Shown: piece by piece, positions 15,317 through 24,332 of the stretch
How the letters are laid out: every line of letters begins with the position of its first letter
How positions within the stretch are numbered: the stretch's first letter is position 1
DNA from: Rhizobacter sp.
GTDB lineage: Bacteria > Pseudomonadota > Gammaproteobacteria > Burkholderiales > Burkholderiaceae_C
Length of the DNA stretch: 64,000 nt
Assembly (NCBI GenBank): GCA_025355745.1
Contig: JANXZA010000177.1
Location: forward strand, 42,224-106,223
Direction: 5' to 3'
Made by a program: the position numbers and the translations under genes
Notes under the pieces: generated by a model
Told to the model about the DNA's origin: nothing
What the model saw: only the letters and a program-made list of their open reading frames with translations
The model's database searches: none

Positions 15317-16000
15317 ATGCAAAGCGCGCCGCGCCGCGGCACCGTCTACGGCACCTTGCTTAACCACCACGACGCGTTCGCGGCGATGGGCGGCGCCGTT
15401 CACGAGCTGCGGCACAAGGCGCCGTCGAAAGCGCCCATTCTTTACATCAAGCCGCGCAACACCTGGCTGGCGGCGGGCGAGGCCATCGTCGTTCCGCAGG
15501 GCGTCGAGGTGGTCGAGGTCGGCGCCACGCTCGGCCTGGTGATAGCGCGTAGTGCGTGTCGGGTCAGCGAGGCGGATGCGTTGTCGTTCGTGGCCGGCTA
15601 TGTGATCGTCAACGACGTAAGCGTGCCGCATGCATCGTTTCACCCACCGTCGCTGCGGTTCAAGGCGCGCGACACCTTCTGCCCGATTGGTCCGTTCGTG
15701 CCACGCCATGCCATCGGTGCGCCCGACGCGCTGGCCATTTCGGTCGCCATCGACGGCCGCACCGTGCACCAGTGCAGCACCGCGGGGTTGATCCGGCCAG
15801 TGGCGCGGCTGCTTGCCGAAGTCAGTCAATTCATGACCCTCGCGCCGGGCGATGTGCTCACCGTCGGCGTGGCGGCGGGTGCGCCGCGCGCGCGGGCCGG
15901 GCAGGTGGTGTGCATCGTGATCAATGGCCTGGGCCGGCTCGAGAACCCGCTGGTCGCCGAGCCGCTGTTCGGCGAACTTGAAAGCGAAGCCGAAGCATGA
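15317..16000 (+). CDS. Fumarylacetoacetate hydrolase-family protein (HpaG1-like)
   Basis: A 227-residue FAH-fold protein. It has the KAPILYIKPRNTW opening typical of the HpaG/YcgM group, VEVVEVGATLGLVI, and VAGYVIVNDVSVPH. In the active group a Glu-Glu-Asp triad binds the metal; here the Asp in VNDVS is present but the GE/E pair is replaced by GATLGLVI, so it may be a non-catalytic or HpaG1 (isomerase half) type. No other aromatic-degradation genes are nearby, which leaves the pathway open. I start at 15317, where AGAGG precedes the ATG. Confidence 0.75.
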   Translation: MQSAPRRGTVYGTLLNHHDAFAAMGGAVHELRHKAPSKAPILYIKPRNTWLAAGEAIVVPQGVEVVEVGATLGLVIARSACRVSEADALSFVAGYVIVNDVSVPHASFHPPSLRFKARDTFCPIGPFVPRHAIGAPDALAISVAIDGRTVHQCSTAGLIRPVARLLAEVSQFMTLAPGDVLTVGVAAGAPRARAGQVVCIVINGLGRLENPLVAEPLFGELESEAEA

Positions 16001-16076
16001 CGCCGTGCGGGCGGCGTGCTGCCTTGACGAACCTACCGGCGGTGACCGATCGAGCCAGACCCGGCATACTGACGCC

Positions 16077-16745
16077 ATGACCGCTCAGCCCGGCGACCTC
16101 GCGCCCCTGCAGGCGATCGCCTCGGCCTTCAGCGCCGGGCAGATCGGCCTGTGGGAGGCGGCCGGCGAGGTGCTCCAGGCCTTGATGGACAGGCTTCAGT
16201 GTTCGAGGGTCAGCCTGTGGGGCTTCGAGCTGGAAGGCGGGCAACGCGCGCTGCGCTGCGTCGTCTCCAAGCTGTCGCATGAAGACCTGAAGTGCGACGC
16301 CACGCTGCTGCGCGAAGACCAGTACCGCGACTACTTTGCGGCCCTGATCCGCACCGGCGTGTTCGTCACCGACGACATGCTCAAGGAGCCGGCCCTGGCA
16401 GCAATGCGCACGCCGTTCCTTGACGCCAACCAGATCGGCGCGTTGCTCGACGTGGCGGTCACGATCAACGGCAGGGCCTACGGCATCGTCTGCTGCGAGC
16501 AGATCCCCGGGCCGCGCCACTGGTTGGCCGAAGACATCGCTGCCGCGCGGTCGGCCGTGGCGCGGGCCGCGCTGCTGATTGCCTCCGAGCCGTCGGTGGA
16601 CTTCCACGAGATCGCGTCGGTGCCGATCAAACCGCTCGATGCGCCGGCCGCACCGGAAGTACCGGACGCTGCGGGCACGACCGTTTCTCCCGCCCGTGCC
16701 GCGCGCAATCAAGAGCGCCGCGCGCGCCGCAAGCCGGCGGCATGA
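16077..16745 (+). CDS. GAF-domain protein
   Basis: A 222-residue cytosolic protein with one GAF domain over most of its length: LMDRLQCSRVSLWGFELEG, a middle VFVTDDML, and IGALLDVAVTINGRAYGIVCCEQ, then PRHWLAEDIAAARSAVARAALL. The C-terminal 50 residues are Pro/Ala/Arg-rich and look disordered. There is no output domain, so it may sense a small ligand and pass the signal by protein contact. I start at ATG 16077; upstream of it the frame runs through the FAH gene. Confidence 0.75.
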   Translation: MTAQPGDLAPLQAIASAFSAGQIGLWEAAGEVLQALMDRLQCSRVSLWGFELEGGQRALRCVVSKLSHEDLKCDATLLREDQYRDYFAALIRTGVFVTDDMLKEPALAAMRTPFLDANQIGALLDVAVTINGRAYGIVCCEQIPGPRHWLAEDIAAARSAVARAALLIASEPSVDFHEIASVPIKPLDAPAAPEVPDAAGTTVSPARAARNQERRARRKPAA

Positions 16746-16785
16746 CGCGCATGCGGCTCGCTTTGCGCGGCGCCTGGCCGGCAGC

Positions 16786-17085
16786 TCAGCGCACCAGCGC
16801 GGGCCGCTTCGGGTCGAAGGCCCTGCCGGGGATCAGTTACTGCATCGCCGCCGCATCGTCGCGGGAGCCGGCCGGCTGCTGCGAGTAGAGCTGGTGGGCT
16901 TTCTCGACCTCGACCATGTCGAGTTCGATGCCCGGGCCCGGCCGCAGCCGTCCTCGGCGCCGCACGGGTCTTTGGCACAGGCCAGTATGCTGCGCAGGTC
17001 GCGAGTTAGGCGGATCGCATCCTTCGGGCCGGGCAGTCGGCGCGAGCGAGCCGGGTTCATGGAACGTGAGCGGAGTGGCGTTCAT
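16786..17085 (-). pseudogene. gudD: Remnant of glucarate dehydratase gene (gudD)
   Basis: Reading the minus strand, an ATG at 17085 begins MNATPLT and is followed after a break by DAIRLTRDLRSILA and AKDPCGAEDG, an enolase-superfamily segment typical of GudD. A second break leads to GIELDMVEVEKAHQLY and RDDAAAMQ, then the final LIPGRAFDPKRPALVR ending at 16786. Where GudD has Tyr (MQYLIPG) there is a TAA stop (16837-16839). About 350 codons are missing. The start overlaps the garD remnant's stop (ATGA), preserving the trace of an operon for galactarate/glucarate use. Confidence 0.75.
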
Positions 17086-17305
17086 GTCACCGGCGCCGGG
17101 TTGAACAGCATCAAGACGTTGCTCAGCTTCCAGTGCTCGGCCCAGGTCTTGCGGCCGCTGGCCACGTCGGGCAGCAGGCGGAACAGTTCCCAGCCGACCT
17201 CTTCGATGCTGGCCGTGCCATCGGCGATGCGCCCGGCGTTCAGGCCGATCAGGTCGTGCCAGCGCCGCGCCAGCTCGCTGCGTGTCGCGACCTTTATGAC
17301 CGGCG
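17082..17305 (-). pseudogene. garD: C-terminal remnant of galactarate dehydratase gene (garD)
   Basis: The minus strand encodes [19 protein letters not shown], then [20 protein letters not shown], and ends [19 protein letters not shown]. This corresponds to the last 70-odd residues of GarD (UxaA/GarD superfamily), which dehydrates galactarate. The rest of a roughly 500-codon gene is absent; upstream lies non-coding DNA with a tandem repeat. Single changes inside the fragment (for example the missing Lys in SGRKTW) fit relaxed selection. Confidence 0.75.
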
Positions 17306-17463
17306 CCGCCGCAGGCGAAGCGCCGCGCTGATCGGCAATCGCGATCGTTCCCGATGCAAAGCGGGGCGGCGGGCGGGGGGTCAGCCATGGACGAGGTGCA
17401 ACGATGAGGGCATCATTTGAGAAGACTCGAAGGGTTGAGGCGGGTGCATGGCCGGCTTTGCGA

Positions 17464-17523
17464 GGTTGCGGCGCGGTTGCGGCGCGGTTGCGGCGCGGTT
17501 GCGGCGCGGTAGCGGCGCGGTTG
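17464..17523. repeat. 11-bp tandem repeat, about five copies
   Basis: Unit GGTTGCGGCGC is repeated head to tail from 17464: four exact copies, one with a T-to-A change, then a partial copy ending near 17523. The period is close to one helical turn. It sits in a non-coding interval between the garD remnant and the BTAD regulator. The 350 nt from 17306 to 17655 otherwise show no credible gene. Confidence 0.85.
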
Positions 17524-17655
17524 AAGACCACACGGCGGCGAAGATGCCAGAAAGCATTGCGATCCCCAACGTGACCCGCAATCCGTTCGTCCGACGGGCC
17601 CCGGGTCCTGCCTGCGCCTGACTTTGCATGGCGACGATATCGCCGACACTGCGGC

Positions 17656-20600
17656 ATGAGCGACAGACCCAACGCCAAGCCGCGTGACGGCCTTGCCGGC
17701 CCGCGTCGAAGCGAAGCGCAAGTCACGCTCCATCTCGCACGCGACATGCAGCTGCGGCCGCGCGTCGGCGAGCCGTCTCCGCTCGCGCCGCGCGACGCCG
17801 TCATGCTGGCCTGGCTGGCCCTGGAGGGGCCGACGCCGCGGCAGCGCCTGGCCCAGCTGCTCTGGCCCGAGAGCGACAGCGCTGCTGCCCACAACGCGCT
17901 TCGCCAGCGGATTTTCAAGCTGCACAAGCTGGCCGGCGAAGAGATCGTCGTCGGCCGGCTGACGCTGTCGCTGGCCACCGGCATCGACCACGATCTCGGC
18001 GCCGACTCGGACGTGCTCGGTGATGCCGACCACCGCTTTACCGGCGAGATGGCGACGTGGCGGGCGCAGCGCCGCCAGCACCGCCGCCAGGCCGTGCGAC
18101 TGTCGTTGCTGGAGCGCTTCGTTGCTGCCGAAGCCGGCCGCGACCATGGCGCTGCGGCTGCGCTCGCAGCCGATCTGCTGGCGCTCGATCCACTCTCGGA
18201 AGAGGCGCACCGCCGCGTCATGCGCACGCACTATGTGGCCGGCGAACGCGCTGCCGCGCTGCTGGCGTTCGACCATTGCGAGCGGGTCCTGAAAGACGAG
18301 GTCGGCGTGCGCCCCGGCGCCGAAACCCTGGCGCTGTTGCGGACGATCGAATCGGCCGACGCCTCGGCCGGATCGGCACCTGTCGCAACGGCGGTGCCGG
18401 CCGGTCTGCTGCGCCCGCCGCGACTCATCGGCCGACGTGGCGAGTTGGCGGCCGCGCTGCGCGGCTGGGACCGGGGCCAGGTGTTCTGCCTCGAAGGCGA
18501 AGCCGGCATGGGCAAGACCCGGCTGCTGCAAGAGATCGCTGCGGGCCGCCCCGGCACCGTCAGCGTGCCTGCCCGGCCGGGCGATGCCGTGGTGCCGTTT
18601 GCGACCCTGGCACGCCTGCTGCGAGCCGTGCTCCAGCAGGTGCCGGGCGCGCTCGACGGGCCGCTGCGGCAATCGCTGGCGCGGCTGCTGCCCGAGCTGG
18701 CGTTGCCCGAAGTGGCCGGGGCCGACGCGGCCGCAGGCGCCAGCCTCAAACGCATCGCCAGCGAAGCCGTCGCCATCGACCGCGCCGTCGCCTCGACCCT
18801 TGCCACCAGCGCCGGTCAGGGCGTCGGCGCCGTGCTCGTCGACGACCTGCAGTTCGCCGATGACGCCAGCCTGGACTTGCTGCTGAGCCTTGCCCGCGAC
18901 GACGCTGCGCCGCCGCTGCGCTGGGGCTTTGCGCGGCGGCCGGAAGAGGGCTCGGCGGCGCTGGCCGCGTTGGTCGAAGGTCTGCTCGAGGCGCGCCGCT
19001 TCGAGCCGGTGCCGCTGCGGCCACTCGACCAGGCCCAGCTGGCCGAGTTGCTGGCGTCGCTCGCGCTGCCGCCGCTGGCGCAGGCCGAACTCGCGGCCAG
19101 CCTGCACCGCCATTGCGGCGGCAACCCGATGTTCGCCCTCGAAACGCTGCGCCATGCCTGGAGCAGCAGCGGCCCTGCTGCCAGCCTGCCGCGACCGACG
19201 AGCGTGACGCGCCTGATCGAGCGCCGCGTCATGCGCCTCTCGCCGGCTGCGATTCGCCTGGCGCGTTGCGCCGCGGTCGCCGGAGCCGAGTTCACGCTCG
19301 ATCTGGCCAGCGCCGTTCTGGCGCGGCCGGCGATCGACCTCGCCAACCCCTGGCACGAGCTTGAGCAGGCGGAGGTCTTTGCCGACGGCAGCTTCGCGCA
19401 CGACCTCATCCGCGAAGCCGTCGATGGCGGTTTGCCGGCGCCGATCTCGCGTCATCTGCACGGCGAAGTCGCGCGCCATCTCGAGTTGCGCAGCGCGCCG
19501 CCGGCAGCCATCGCGTCGCATTGGCTGGCCGCAGGCGACGCGGCCCGGTCGCTGCCTTTCCTGCATCTCGCCGGCAAACGTGCGGCCGCCCAGCGCCGCT
19601 TCGCCGAGGCCGCCGCTGCCTTTGAACGCGAGGCCCGATTGCGCCTCGATGCGGGCGACACGGACGGCGCGTTCGCGGCCGCGCTGTGCATGCGCGAAGC
19701 GGCCTTCGAGCTCGACCTCGGCCACCGCACCGACGCTGCCCTCGATCTGCTCGACCAGGCCGCGCGCACGCCGCCGCAGCGCGCCAACGCGGCTGCGCAG
19801 CGCGCCATCGTGTGCATGCACCGCGGTGCGATGGACGAGGCCGAAAGCGCGGTCGTCGCCGGCATCGCAGCGCTCGGCACGCTCGCCGAGGCCGGCCTGC
19901 GCGCTCGTCTGAATCAGCATCTCGCGGCCGTGCGGGTCTGGCAGCAGCGGCCGGCCGAGGCCTTCGAGTTGTTGCGCGCCATCGAAGACGAAGTTGAATC
20001 GGGCAGCGATGTCGAAGCGCGGCTCGACTTCGCACAGGCCTATGCGGTCGTGCTCGAACACATCGACCATCCGGCCGAAGCGGCGCGCTGGTACCGGCGC
20101 GCCGCCGACACGGCGCTGGTTGCAGGCCAGATGCCGCGAGCCGCGCAGACGCTGCTCAATCTCGCCATCGGCTGGCGCGACAGCGGCCGGCTCGACCTGG
20201 CTTTGGCCACGCTCGAAGAGGCGCAGGCGCTGCTGGTGAGCCTGCCCGAGGGGGCGATCCCGTATTCCAGCCTCGACCTCAACTTCGGCATCGTCATGCG
20301 CGACCTCGGCCGCTATGGCGAGTCGCTCGAGTGGCTCGAACGGGCCATCGAACGCGGCCGCGAAAATGTGCCCGGCTGGGTGCCGCTGTTCCTGTGCCAT
20401 CGGGTTCAGATCTGGCTGGCGCTCGGCCAGCACGCGCGGGCCGGCCACGATCTCGAAGCGGCGAATGTCGCCGAGGCACCGCCGCTGGCCCAGGCGCGCC
20501 GCGAGATGCTGCACGCGCAATGGCTCGGCCTGCTCGGCCGGCCGAGCGGCGCGGCGTTCGAGCGCGCGACCCAACTGCTGGGCCCGAGTGCACGCGCCTT

Positions 20601-21036
20601 GTCGCGGCAACGGATGGTGCTGGCGCAATGCGTCGGCCTCGATCCCGAAGACGCCCTCGCGGCAGCCGCGACGGTGCTGGCTGCGGCCACGATCTCGGGC
20701 CGCGCGGGGGTGGTCGTCGCGGCGCGGACGCGGCTTTGCGACGCCGCGTTCGCGCTCGGCCGGGTTGACGAGGCGGTGCTTCACGCGCTGCCGCTCGCCG
20801 CGCTTGCCGCCGGCCACAGCAGCGACGAAACCTACCGCGGCGAAGCCTGGCTGGCGGCTGCGCGGGCGCTCGCCGGGCCCTGCCCCGAGCGGGCCGCGAC
20901 GCTGTTGCGCCGTGCCGCTGCGTGGTTGCGCGACACCGCGCAGAACCATGTGCCCGCGTCATTTCGCGAGAGCTTCCTGCACCGCAACGCCGTCAACCGC
21001 GAGTTGCTGGCGCTGGCGCAGCGGCTGTTGACGTGA
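17656..21036 (+). CDS. Large BTAD-AAA-TPR transcriptional regulator
   Basis: A 1126-residue signal-transduction regulator. The N-terminus is an OmpR-like winged helix plus BTAD (bacterial transcriptional activator domain): [21 protein letters not shown], then [30 protein letters not shown] up to about residue 225. An AAA-type ATPase follows, with Walker [12 protein letters not shown] (about 281-291) and a Walker B-like [11 protein letters not shown]. The C-terminal half is made of TPR-like helical pairs (many AxxxLxxA patterns) up to the end. Such proteins behave like SARP/MalT-type activators. The 1178-aa minus frame over this gene is a shadow. A PEP-CTERM gene follows on the same strand. 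Confidence 0.85.
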   Translation: MSDRPNAKPRDGLAGPRRSEAQVTLHLARDMQLRPRVGEPSPLAPRDAVMLAWLALEGPTPRQRLAQLLWPESDSAAAHNALRQRIFKLHKLAGEEIVVGRLTLSLATGIDHDLGADSDVLGDADHRFTGEMATWRAQRRQHRRQAVRLSLLERFVAAEAGRDHGAAAALAADLLALDPLSEEAHRRVMRTHYVAGERAAALLAFDHCERVLKDEVGVRPGAETLALLRTIESADASAGSAPVATAVPAGLLRPPRLIGRRGELAAALRGWDRGQVFCLEGEAGMGKTRLLQEIAAGRPGTVSVPARPGDAVVPFATLARLLRAVLQQVPGALDGPLRQSLARLLPELALPEVAGADAAAGASLKRIASEAVAIDRAVASTLATSAGQGVGAVLVDDLQFADDASLDLLLSLARDDAAPPLRWGFARRPEEGSAALAALVEGLLEARRFEPVPLRPLDQAQLAELLASLALPPLAQAELAASLHRHCGGNPMFALETLRHAWSSSGPAASLPRPTSVTRLIERRVMRLSPAAIRLARCAAVAGAEFTLDLASAVLARPAIDLANPWHELEQAEVFADGSFAHDLIREAVDGGLPAPISRHLHGEVARHLELRSAPPAAIASHWLAAGDAARSLPFLHLAGKRAAAQRRFAEAAAAFEREARLRLDAGDTDGAFAAALCMREAAFELDLGHRTDAALDLLDQAARTPPQRANAAAQRAIVCMHRGAMDEAESAVVAGIAALGTLAEAGLRARLNQHLAAVRVWQQRPAEAFELLRAIEDEVESGSDVEARLDFAQAYAVVLEHIDHPAEAARWYRRAADTALVAGQMPRAAQTLLNLAIGWRDSGRLDLALATLEEAQALLVSLPEGAIPYSSLDLNFGIVMRDLGRYGESLEWLERAIERGRENVPGWVPLFLCHRVQIWLALGQHARAGHDLEAANVAEAPPLAQARREMLHAQWLGLLGRPSGAAFERATQLLGPSARALSRQRMVLAQCVGLDPEDALAAAATVLAAATISGRAGVVVAARTRLCDAAFALGRVDEAVLHALPLAALAAGHSSDETYRGEAWLAAARALAGPCPERAATLLRRAAAWLRDTAQNHVPASFRESFLHRNAVNRELLALAQRLLT

Positions 21037-21217
21037 GGTCTCGACGACGGCGATGAACGATGGGCGGTCAAGCCCGTAACGCCTGCATAACGGGCCGGCG
21101 ACGACGATGCCGATGCCGTCTTCGCAGCGTTGGACCTGGAGCTTCCCCACCCCGGGTGAGCGGTCTGCCTGCCGGACAAATCGCCAATGGTCCGTACCGG
21201 TTTTTGAAAGGCATCAC

Positions 21218-22078
21218 GTGAACACAACGCAGATTCTTTTTCGCCCTGCATCAAACGCCCCAGGCTCGATCACCAGGAGCGGGAGCATTGCGCGATGGCA
21301 TCGCTTCGCCGCTTCGAGCCTGGCGCTGGTGGCCGCAGCGACGTTCGGCGTTGCGGCCCAGGCGCAGGTTCCACCGCCGCCACTGCCGCTCGTCGAGTTC
21401 GGCCTGCAGGCGCAGTCGACCTTCGCCGCCGGCGCGGGCGTGATCTCGAGCGGTGCCTTTTCGGCCAGCGGCAACACTGGCGCGGGCGGCCCGGTCGTCA
21501 GCATCCACGGCGAAGGCCCGCGCAGCAACGTCGGCAACGACAACATGGCGAGTGCGCAAGCGCTGTGGGCGTTCCAGATCGTCGGGCCGGCCGGCGTCGT
21601 GGTGCCGATCTTCATCAGCGGCCTGTACAGCGCCTCGATCTCGTCCGACAACAGCGCCATTGCCAACGGCGGCGTCGCGCTGGGTCAAGACCGCTTCCGG
21701 CTCACGCGGATCCTGAGCGTGCGTTGCGAGTTCGGCGCCGAGGAGGGCTGCGATTCCGCAAACGGCAACCGCCCGCACGCGTTCCAGCTGGCGTCGGGCG
21801 CGAACAGCAACGCGCTGACGTTCCTGCAGATCGTCGTCGGCGGCGTGGTGCGACCACTGCCCGGCTTGCTCGGCCGGTTCGACGCCTTTGTCGACCCGAT
21901 CGTCTCGATCGACCCGTCGTTCGCACGCATCGGCGAGTTCACGCTGTTCGTGAGCCCGGATGCTTACGGCAATGTGGGCGCGGTGCCCGAGCCGCAAACC
22001 TGTGTGCTGCTGCTGGCCGGCCTTGCGTTGCTGGCCGGAATCAAGCGAACCGGGAGTCGCGTGCGCGGGCGGAAGTGA
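21218..22078 (+). CDS. PEP-CTERM sorting-domain protein
   Basis: An exported protein of 286 aa. The start GTG at 21218 has GAAAGG upstream. A long signal region (residues about 25-50) ends FGVAAQA. The mature part is Gly/Ser/Asn-rich with no recognised enzyme domain. The C-terminus is a PEP-CTERM signal: VPEPQTCVLLLAGLALLAGIKRT with an Arg-rich tail, which exosortase (EpsH family) would process at the cell envelope. No exosortase gene lies in the window. PEP-CTERM proteins usually go with exopolysaccharide production. Confidence 0.85.
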   Translation: MNTTQILFRPASNAPGSITRSGSIARWHRFAASSLALVAAATFGVAAQAQVPPPPLPLVEFGLQAQSTFAAGAGVISSGAFSASGNTGAGGPVVSIHGEGPRSNVGNDNMASAQALWAFQIVGPAGVVVPIFISGLYSASISSDNSAIANGGVALGQDRFRLTRILSVRCEFGAEEGCDSANGNRPHAFQLASGANSNALTFLQIVVGGVVRPLPGLLGRFDAFVDPIVSIDPSFARIGEFTLFVSPDAYGNVGAVPEPQTCVLLLAGLALLAGIKRTGSRVRGRK

Positions 22079-22090
22079 ACAGGCAGCAGC

Positions 22091-22113
22091 CGGTGGGCTC
22101 TGCCCGCCCACCG
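22091..22113. terminator. Hairpin between convergent genes (possible terminator)
   Basis: CGGTGGGC and GCCCACCG flank a 7-nt loop in the 91-nt gap between the PEP-CTERM gene and creA, which converge here. There is no T-run on either side, so it could be Rho-independent only weakly. Confidence 0.35.
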
Positions 22114-22169
22114 CGCCGACTGACGGCGCACCCGGTGCGTCATTCAGACTTCTCTGAGTCCAGCTGCGG

Positions 22170-22640
22170 TCACTTCACCGGTATCGGCAGCGCCCGGTCC
22201 ACGGGCACCACCGTCACGCTGTTCTTCGCCGAGCCGTCGATCAGACGGTCGGAGTAGGTCAGGTACACCAGCGTGTTGCGCTTCCTGTCGACCATGCGCA
22301 CGACGCGCAGCTTCTTGAACAGGATCGACAGGCGCACATCGAAGACTTCTTCCTGCGCCGGCAGCGGTTTCGTGAAGCTGACCGGGCCGACTTGGCGGCA
22401 GGCAATCGATGCCTCGGCCTTGTCCTCGGCCAGGCCCACCGCGCCCTTGATGCCGCCGGTCTTGGCGCGCGAGACATAGCAGGCAATGCCGGCCACTTTC
22501 GGGTCGTCATACGCATCGACAACGATCTTGTGGTCGGGGCCGATGAGCTTGAAGACGGTATCGACCTCGCCGACCGGCTCGGCATTCACCGACCGGCTTG
22601 CGGTGGCCAGACACAGCAACAGCACTGCGACGTTCTTCAT
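22170..22640 (-). CDS. creA: CreA family protein
   Basis: A 156-residue exported protein of unknown function, named after E. coli CreA. It starts MKNVAVLLLCLATASRSVNA, a signal peptide, and contains VDTVFKLIGPDHKIVVDAYDDP, VAGIACYVSRAKTGG and ACRQVGP with paired Cys, then FKKLRVVRMVDRKRNTLVYLTYSD, all CreA hallmarks. The start is the ATG at 22640 with AGAGAGAACCC upstream. It is monocistronic in appearance; the creBCD signalling genes are not nearby. Confidence 0.9.
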   Translation of the reverse strand: MKNVAVLLLCLATASRSVNAEPVGEVDTVFKLIGPDHKIVVDAYDDPKVAGIACYVSRAKTGGIKGAVGLAEDKAEASIACRQVGPVSFTKPLPAQEEVFDVRLSILFKKLRVVRMVDRKRNTLVYLTYSDRLIDGSAKNSVTVVPVDRALPIPVK

Positions 22641-22713
22641 GGGTTCTCTCTGCTGCAAAGCCGGGGAGGGTAGCGCGATTCTTGCTGGGTCTCGGATGGC
22701 CGCTCGCGGCTCG

Positions 22714-23418
22714 TCAACGGGCCCGGTATTGCGCCGCACCAAACAGCATCTCGCGCGACTTTTCGTCGACCAGCGGCTTGCGCAGGCTGGCCAGCACCTC
22801 AACGCCGCGCTGCACCGCCGGGCGCGCGGCGATCTCGTCGAACCAGCCTCTCAGGTGCGGGTGGTCGTTCCAGTCGATGCCCTGGTTCTTCCACGACCGC
22901 AGCCACGGGAAGATCGCGATGTCGGCGATGCTGTAGGTCGGGCCGGCGATGTACTTCGATTTCGCGAGCCGCTTGTCCATCACGCCGTAGAGCCGCTTCG
23001 CTTCGTTGGTGTAGCGGTTCACCGCGTACTCGATCTTCTCGGGCGCGTAGATGCGGAAGTGATGGGCCTGGCCAAGCATCGGACCGACTCCGCCCATCTG
23101 GAACATCAACCACTCCAGCACCTCGAACTTGGCGCGCGTGTCCGCCGGCAGCAGCTTGCCCGTCTTGGCAGCGAGGTAGAGCAGGATCGCGCCCGACTCG
23201 AACAGCGAGATCGGCTTGCCGTCCGGCCCGATCGGGTCGGTGATCGCCGGGATCTTGTTGTTCGGGCTGATTGCCAGGAACTCGGGCCCGAACTGGTCGC
23301 CGGCGCCGATATTGACGGGAATCGCACGGTAAGGCAGGCCGCACTCCTCCAGCATGATGTGAACTTTGTGGCCGTTCGGTGTGGGCCACGAATACACTTC
23401 GATGATGCTGTCGTTCAT
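22714..23418 (-). CDS. Glutathione S-transferase (Nu-class, YfcG/YghU-like)
   Basis: A 234-residue cytosolic GST. The thioredoxin-like half has IEVYSWPTPNGHKVHIMLEECGLPY, which matches the Thr/Asn active-site variant of disulfide-reducing Nu-class enzymes, then NNKIPAITD and LFESGAILLYLA. The helical half has ADIAIFPW. These enzymes reduce or form glutathione-linked disulfides. It is divergent from the hypothetical gene at 23493 and stands alone. Confidence 0.9.
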   Translation of the reverse strand: MNDSIIEVYSWPTPNGHKVHIMLEECGLPYRAIPVNIGAGDQFGPEFLAISPNNKIPAITDPIGPDGKPISLFESGAILLYLAAKTGKLLPADTRAKFEVLEWLMFQMGGVGPMLGQAHHFRIYAPEKIEYAVNRYTNEAKRLYGVMDKRLAKSKYIAGPTYSIADIAIFPWLRSWKNQGIDWNDHPHLRGWFDEIAARPAVQRGVEVLASLRKPLVDEKSREMLFGAAQYRAR

Positions 23419-23492
23419 GTCGATGTCCTGCCGTTTGCAACACCTGCAGCCGGTGTGCGTCTCGCCGTCACTCTAGTGGATTGGGTGCCGAC

Positions 23493-24257
23493 ATGCTTGA
23501 ATCATTGAAGCGCTTCTTCTCGAAGCCCGGTGTCGAACGCGATCTCGCCGAAGTGTCGGACTGGGCGAAACGCCGCGGCCACGGCTTCAAGCGGGCGCGC
23601 GGCGACGAGGGCTTCGTCATCGACGGCGTGCTTGACGGCAAGCCCTGGCGGATGGAGTGGGGGCCGCCACAGCGCGACTACATACAGGGCCACGAGTTGC
23701 GCCTGCGCATGGAACTCGCGCTCACCGCCGATGCGCAAATGCTGCTGCTGTCGCGCCCGTTGATGGACGCGCTGGAGCGCCAGACCTTCGAGGAATTCAC
23801 CGACAACGTGCAGACCCAGATCGGCACCAAGACGCCCGAAGAGATGCGCTGGCTGGTGATGTTTCCGAAGGTCAACCTGAGCACGTTGAAGGCCTTGCGC
23901 AGCCGCTTCGGCGCCGTCGCCAGCGACCCGGCGGCCGGCCTCGTCTGGCTCGACGGGCCACTGGCCAACATGCTCGAGCGCGCCGCCAGCAGCTTTCTCG
24001 GCGACGAGCCGCCGTTCGTGCTGATGACCTTGCGCAGCCGCGCCTACCTGCGTCTGCAACTGGCGGCGCCGGACGCCACCGTCATCAGCGCCGCGCTGGC
24101 GCTGTTCGAAACAGCGGTCGCTCAGGCGCTGCGCGCGGCCGGTGGCGCGGTTGGCGGTGCGACCGGTGATTCCCAGTCAGCGTGGGGCCCGACCTCATCC
24201 ACTGCCTGGCAAAGCCTGCAGCCGCCCGACCCCGGCGCGGCCGACAAGCGGCGCTGA
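23493..24257 (+). CDS. Hypothetical protein, 254 aa
   Basis: I do not recognise a family. The product starts MLESLKRFFSKPGVERDL, has no signal peptide or membrane segment, and is evenly hydrophilic. Repeated features are WRMEWGPPQRDYIQGHELRLRMEL and a middle RWLVMFPKVNLSTLKALRSRF; the C-terminal 40 residues are low in structure. Codon use matches its neighbours, so it is likely real. I choose ATG 23493; the TTG at 23481 would add only four residues. A strong hairpin follows its stop. Confidence 0.65.
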   Translation: MLESLKRFFSKPGVERDLAEVSDWAKRRGHGFKRARGDEGFVIDGVLDGKPWRMEWGPPQRDYIQGHELRLRMELALTADAQMLLLSRPLMDALERQTFEEFTDNVQTQIGTKTPEEMRWLVMFPKVNLSTLKALRSRFGAVASDPAAGLVWLDGPLANMLERAASSFLGDEPPFVLMTLRSRAYLRLQLAAPDATVISAALALFETAVAQALRAAGGAVGGATGDSQSAWGPTSSTAWQSLQPPDPGAADKRR

Positions 24258-24262
24258 AACGA

Positions 24263-24292
24263 CGAAGCCCCGCCAGGGTTGGCGGGGCTTCG
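24263..24292. terminator. Strong hairpin between convergent genes
   Basis: A perfect 12-bp stem (CGAAGCCCCGCC and its complement) with a 6-nt loop AGGGTT lies between the convergent 23493 gene and the acyl-CoA dehydrogenase gene. No long T-run follows, but the symmetry would work on both strands. Confidence 0.7.
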
Positions 24293-24332
24293 ATGGGTGT
24301 CGCAGCCGGGCTTGCGACCGGCCCGATGCAGC

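Noticed and set aside
17464-17523. Possible CRISPR array
   Set aside because: The units are 11 bp, directly adjacent, without spacers; a simple tandem repeat.
17413-20949. 1178-aa minus-strand open frame
   Set aside because: It is antisense to the BTAD regulator, which has clear domains and Walker motifs; the shadow has Arg/Gln/His-rich composition and no domain.
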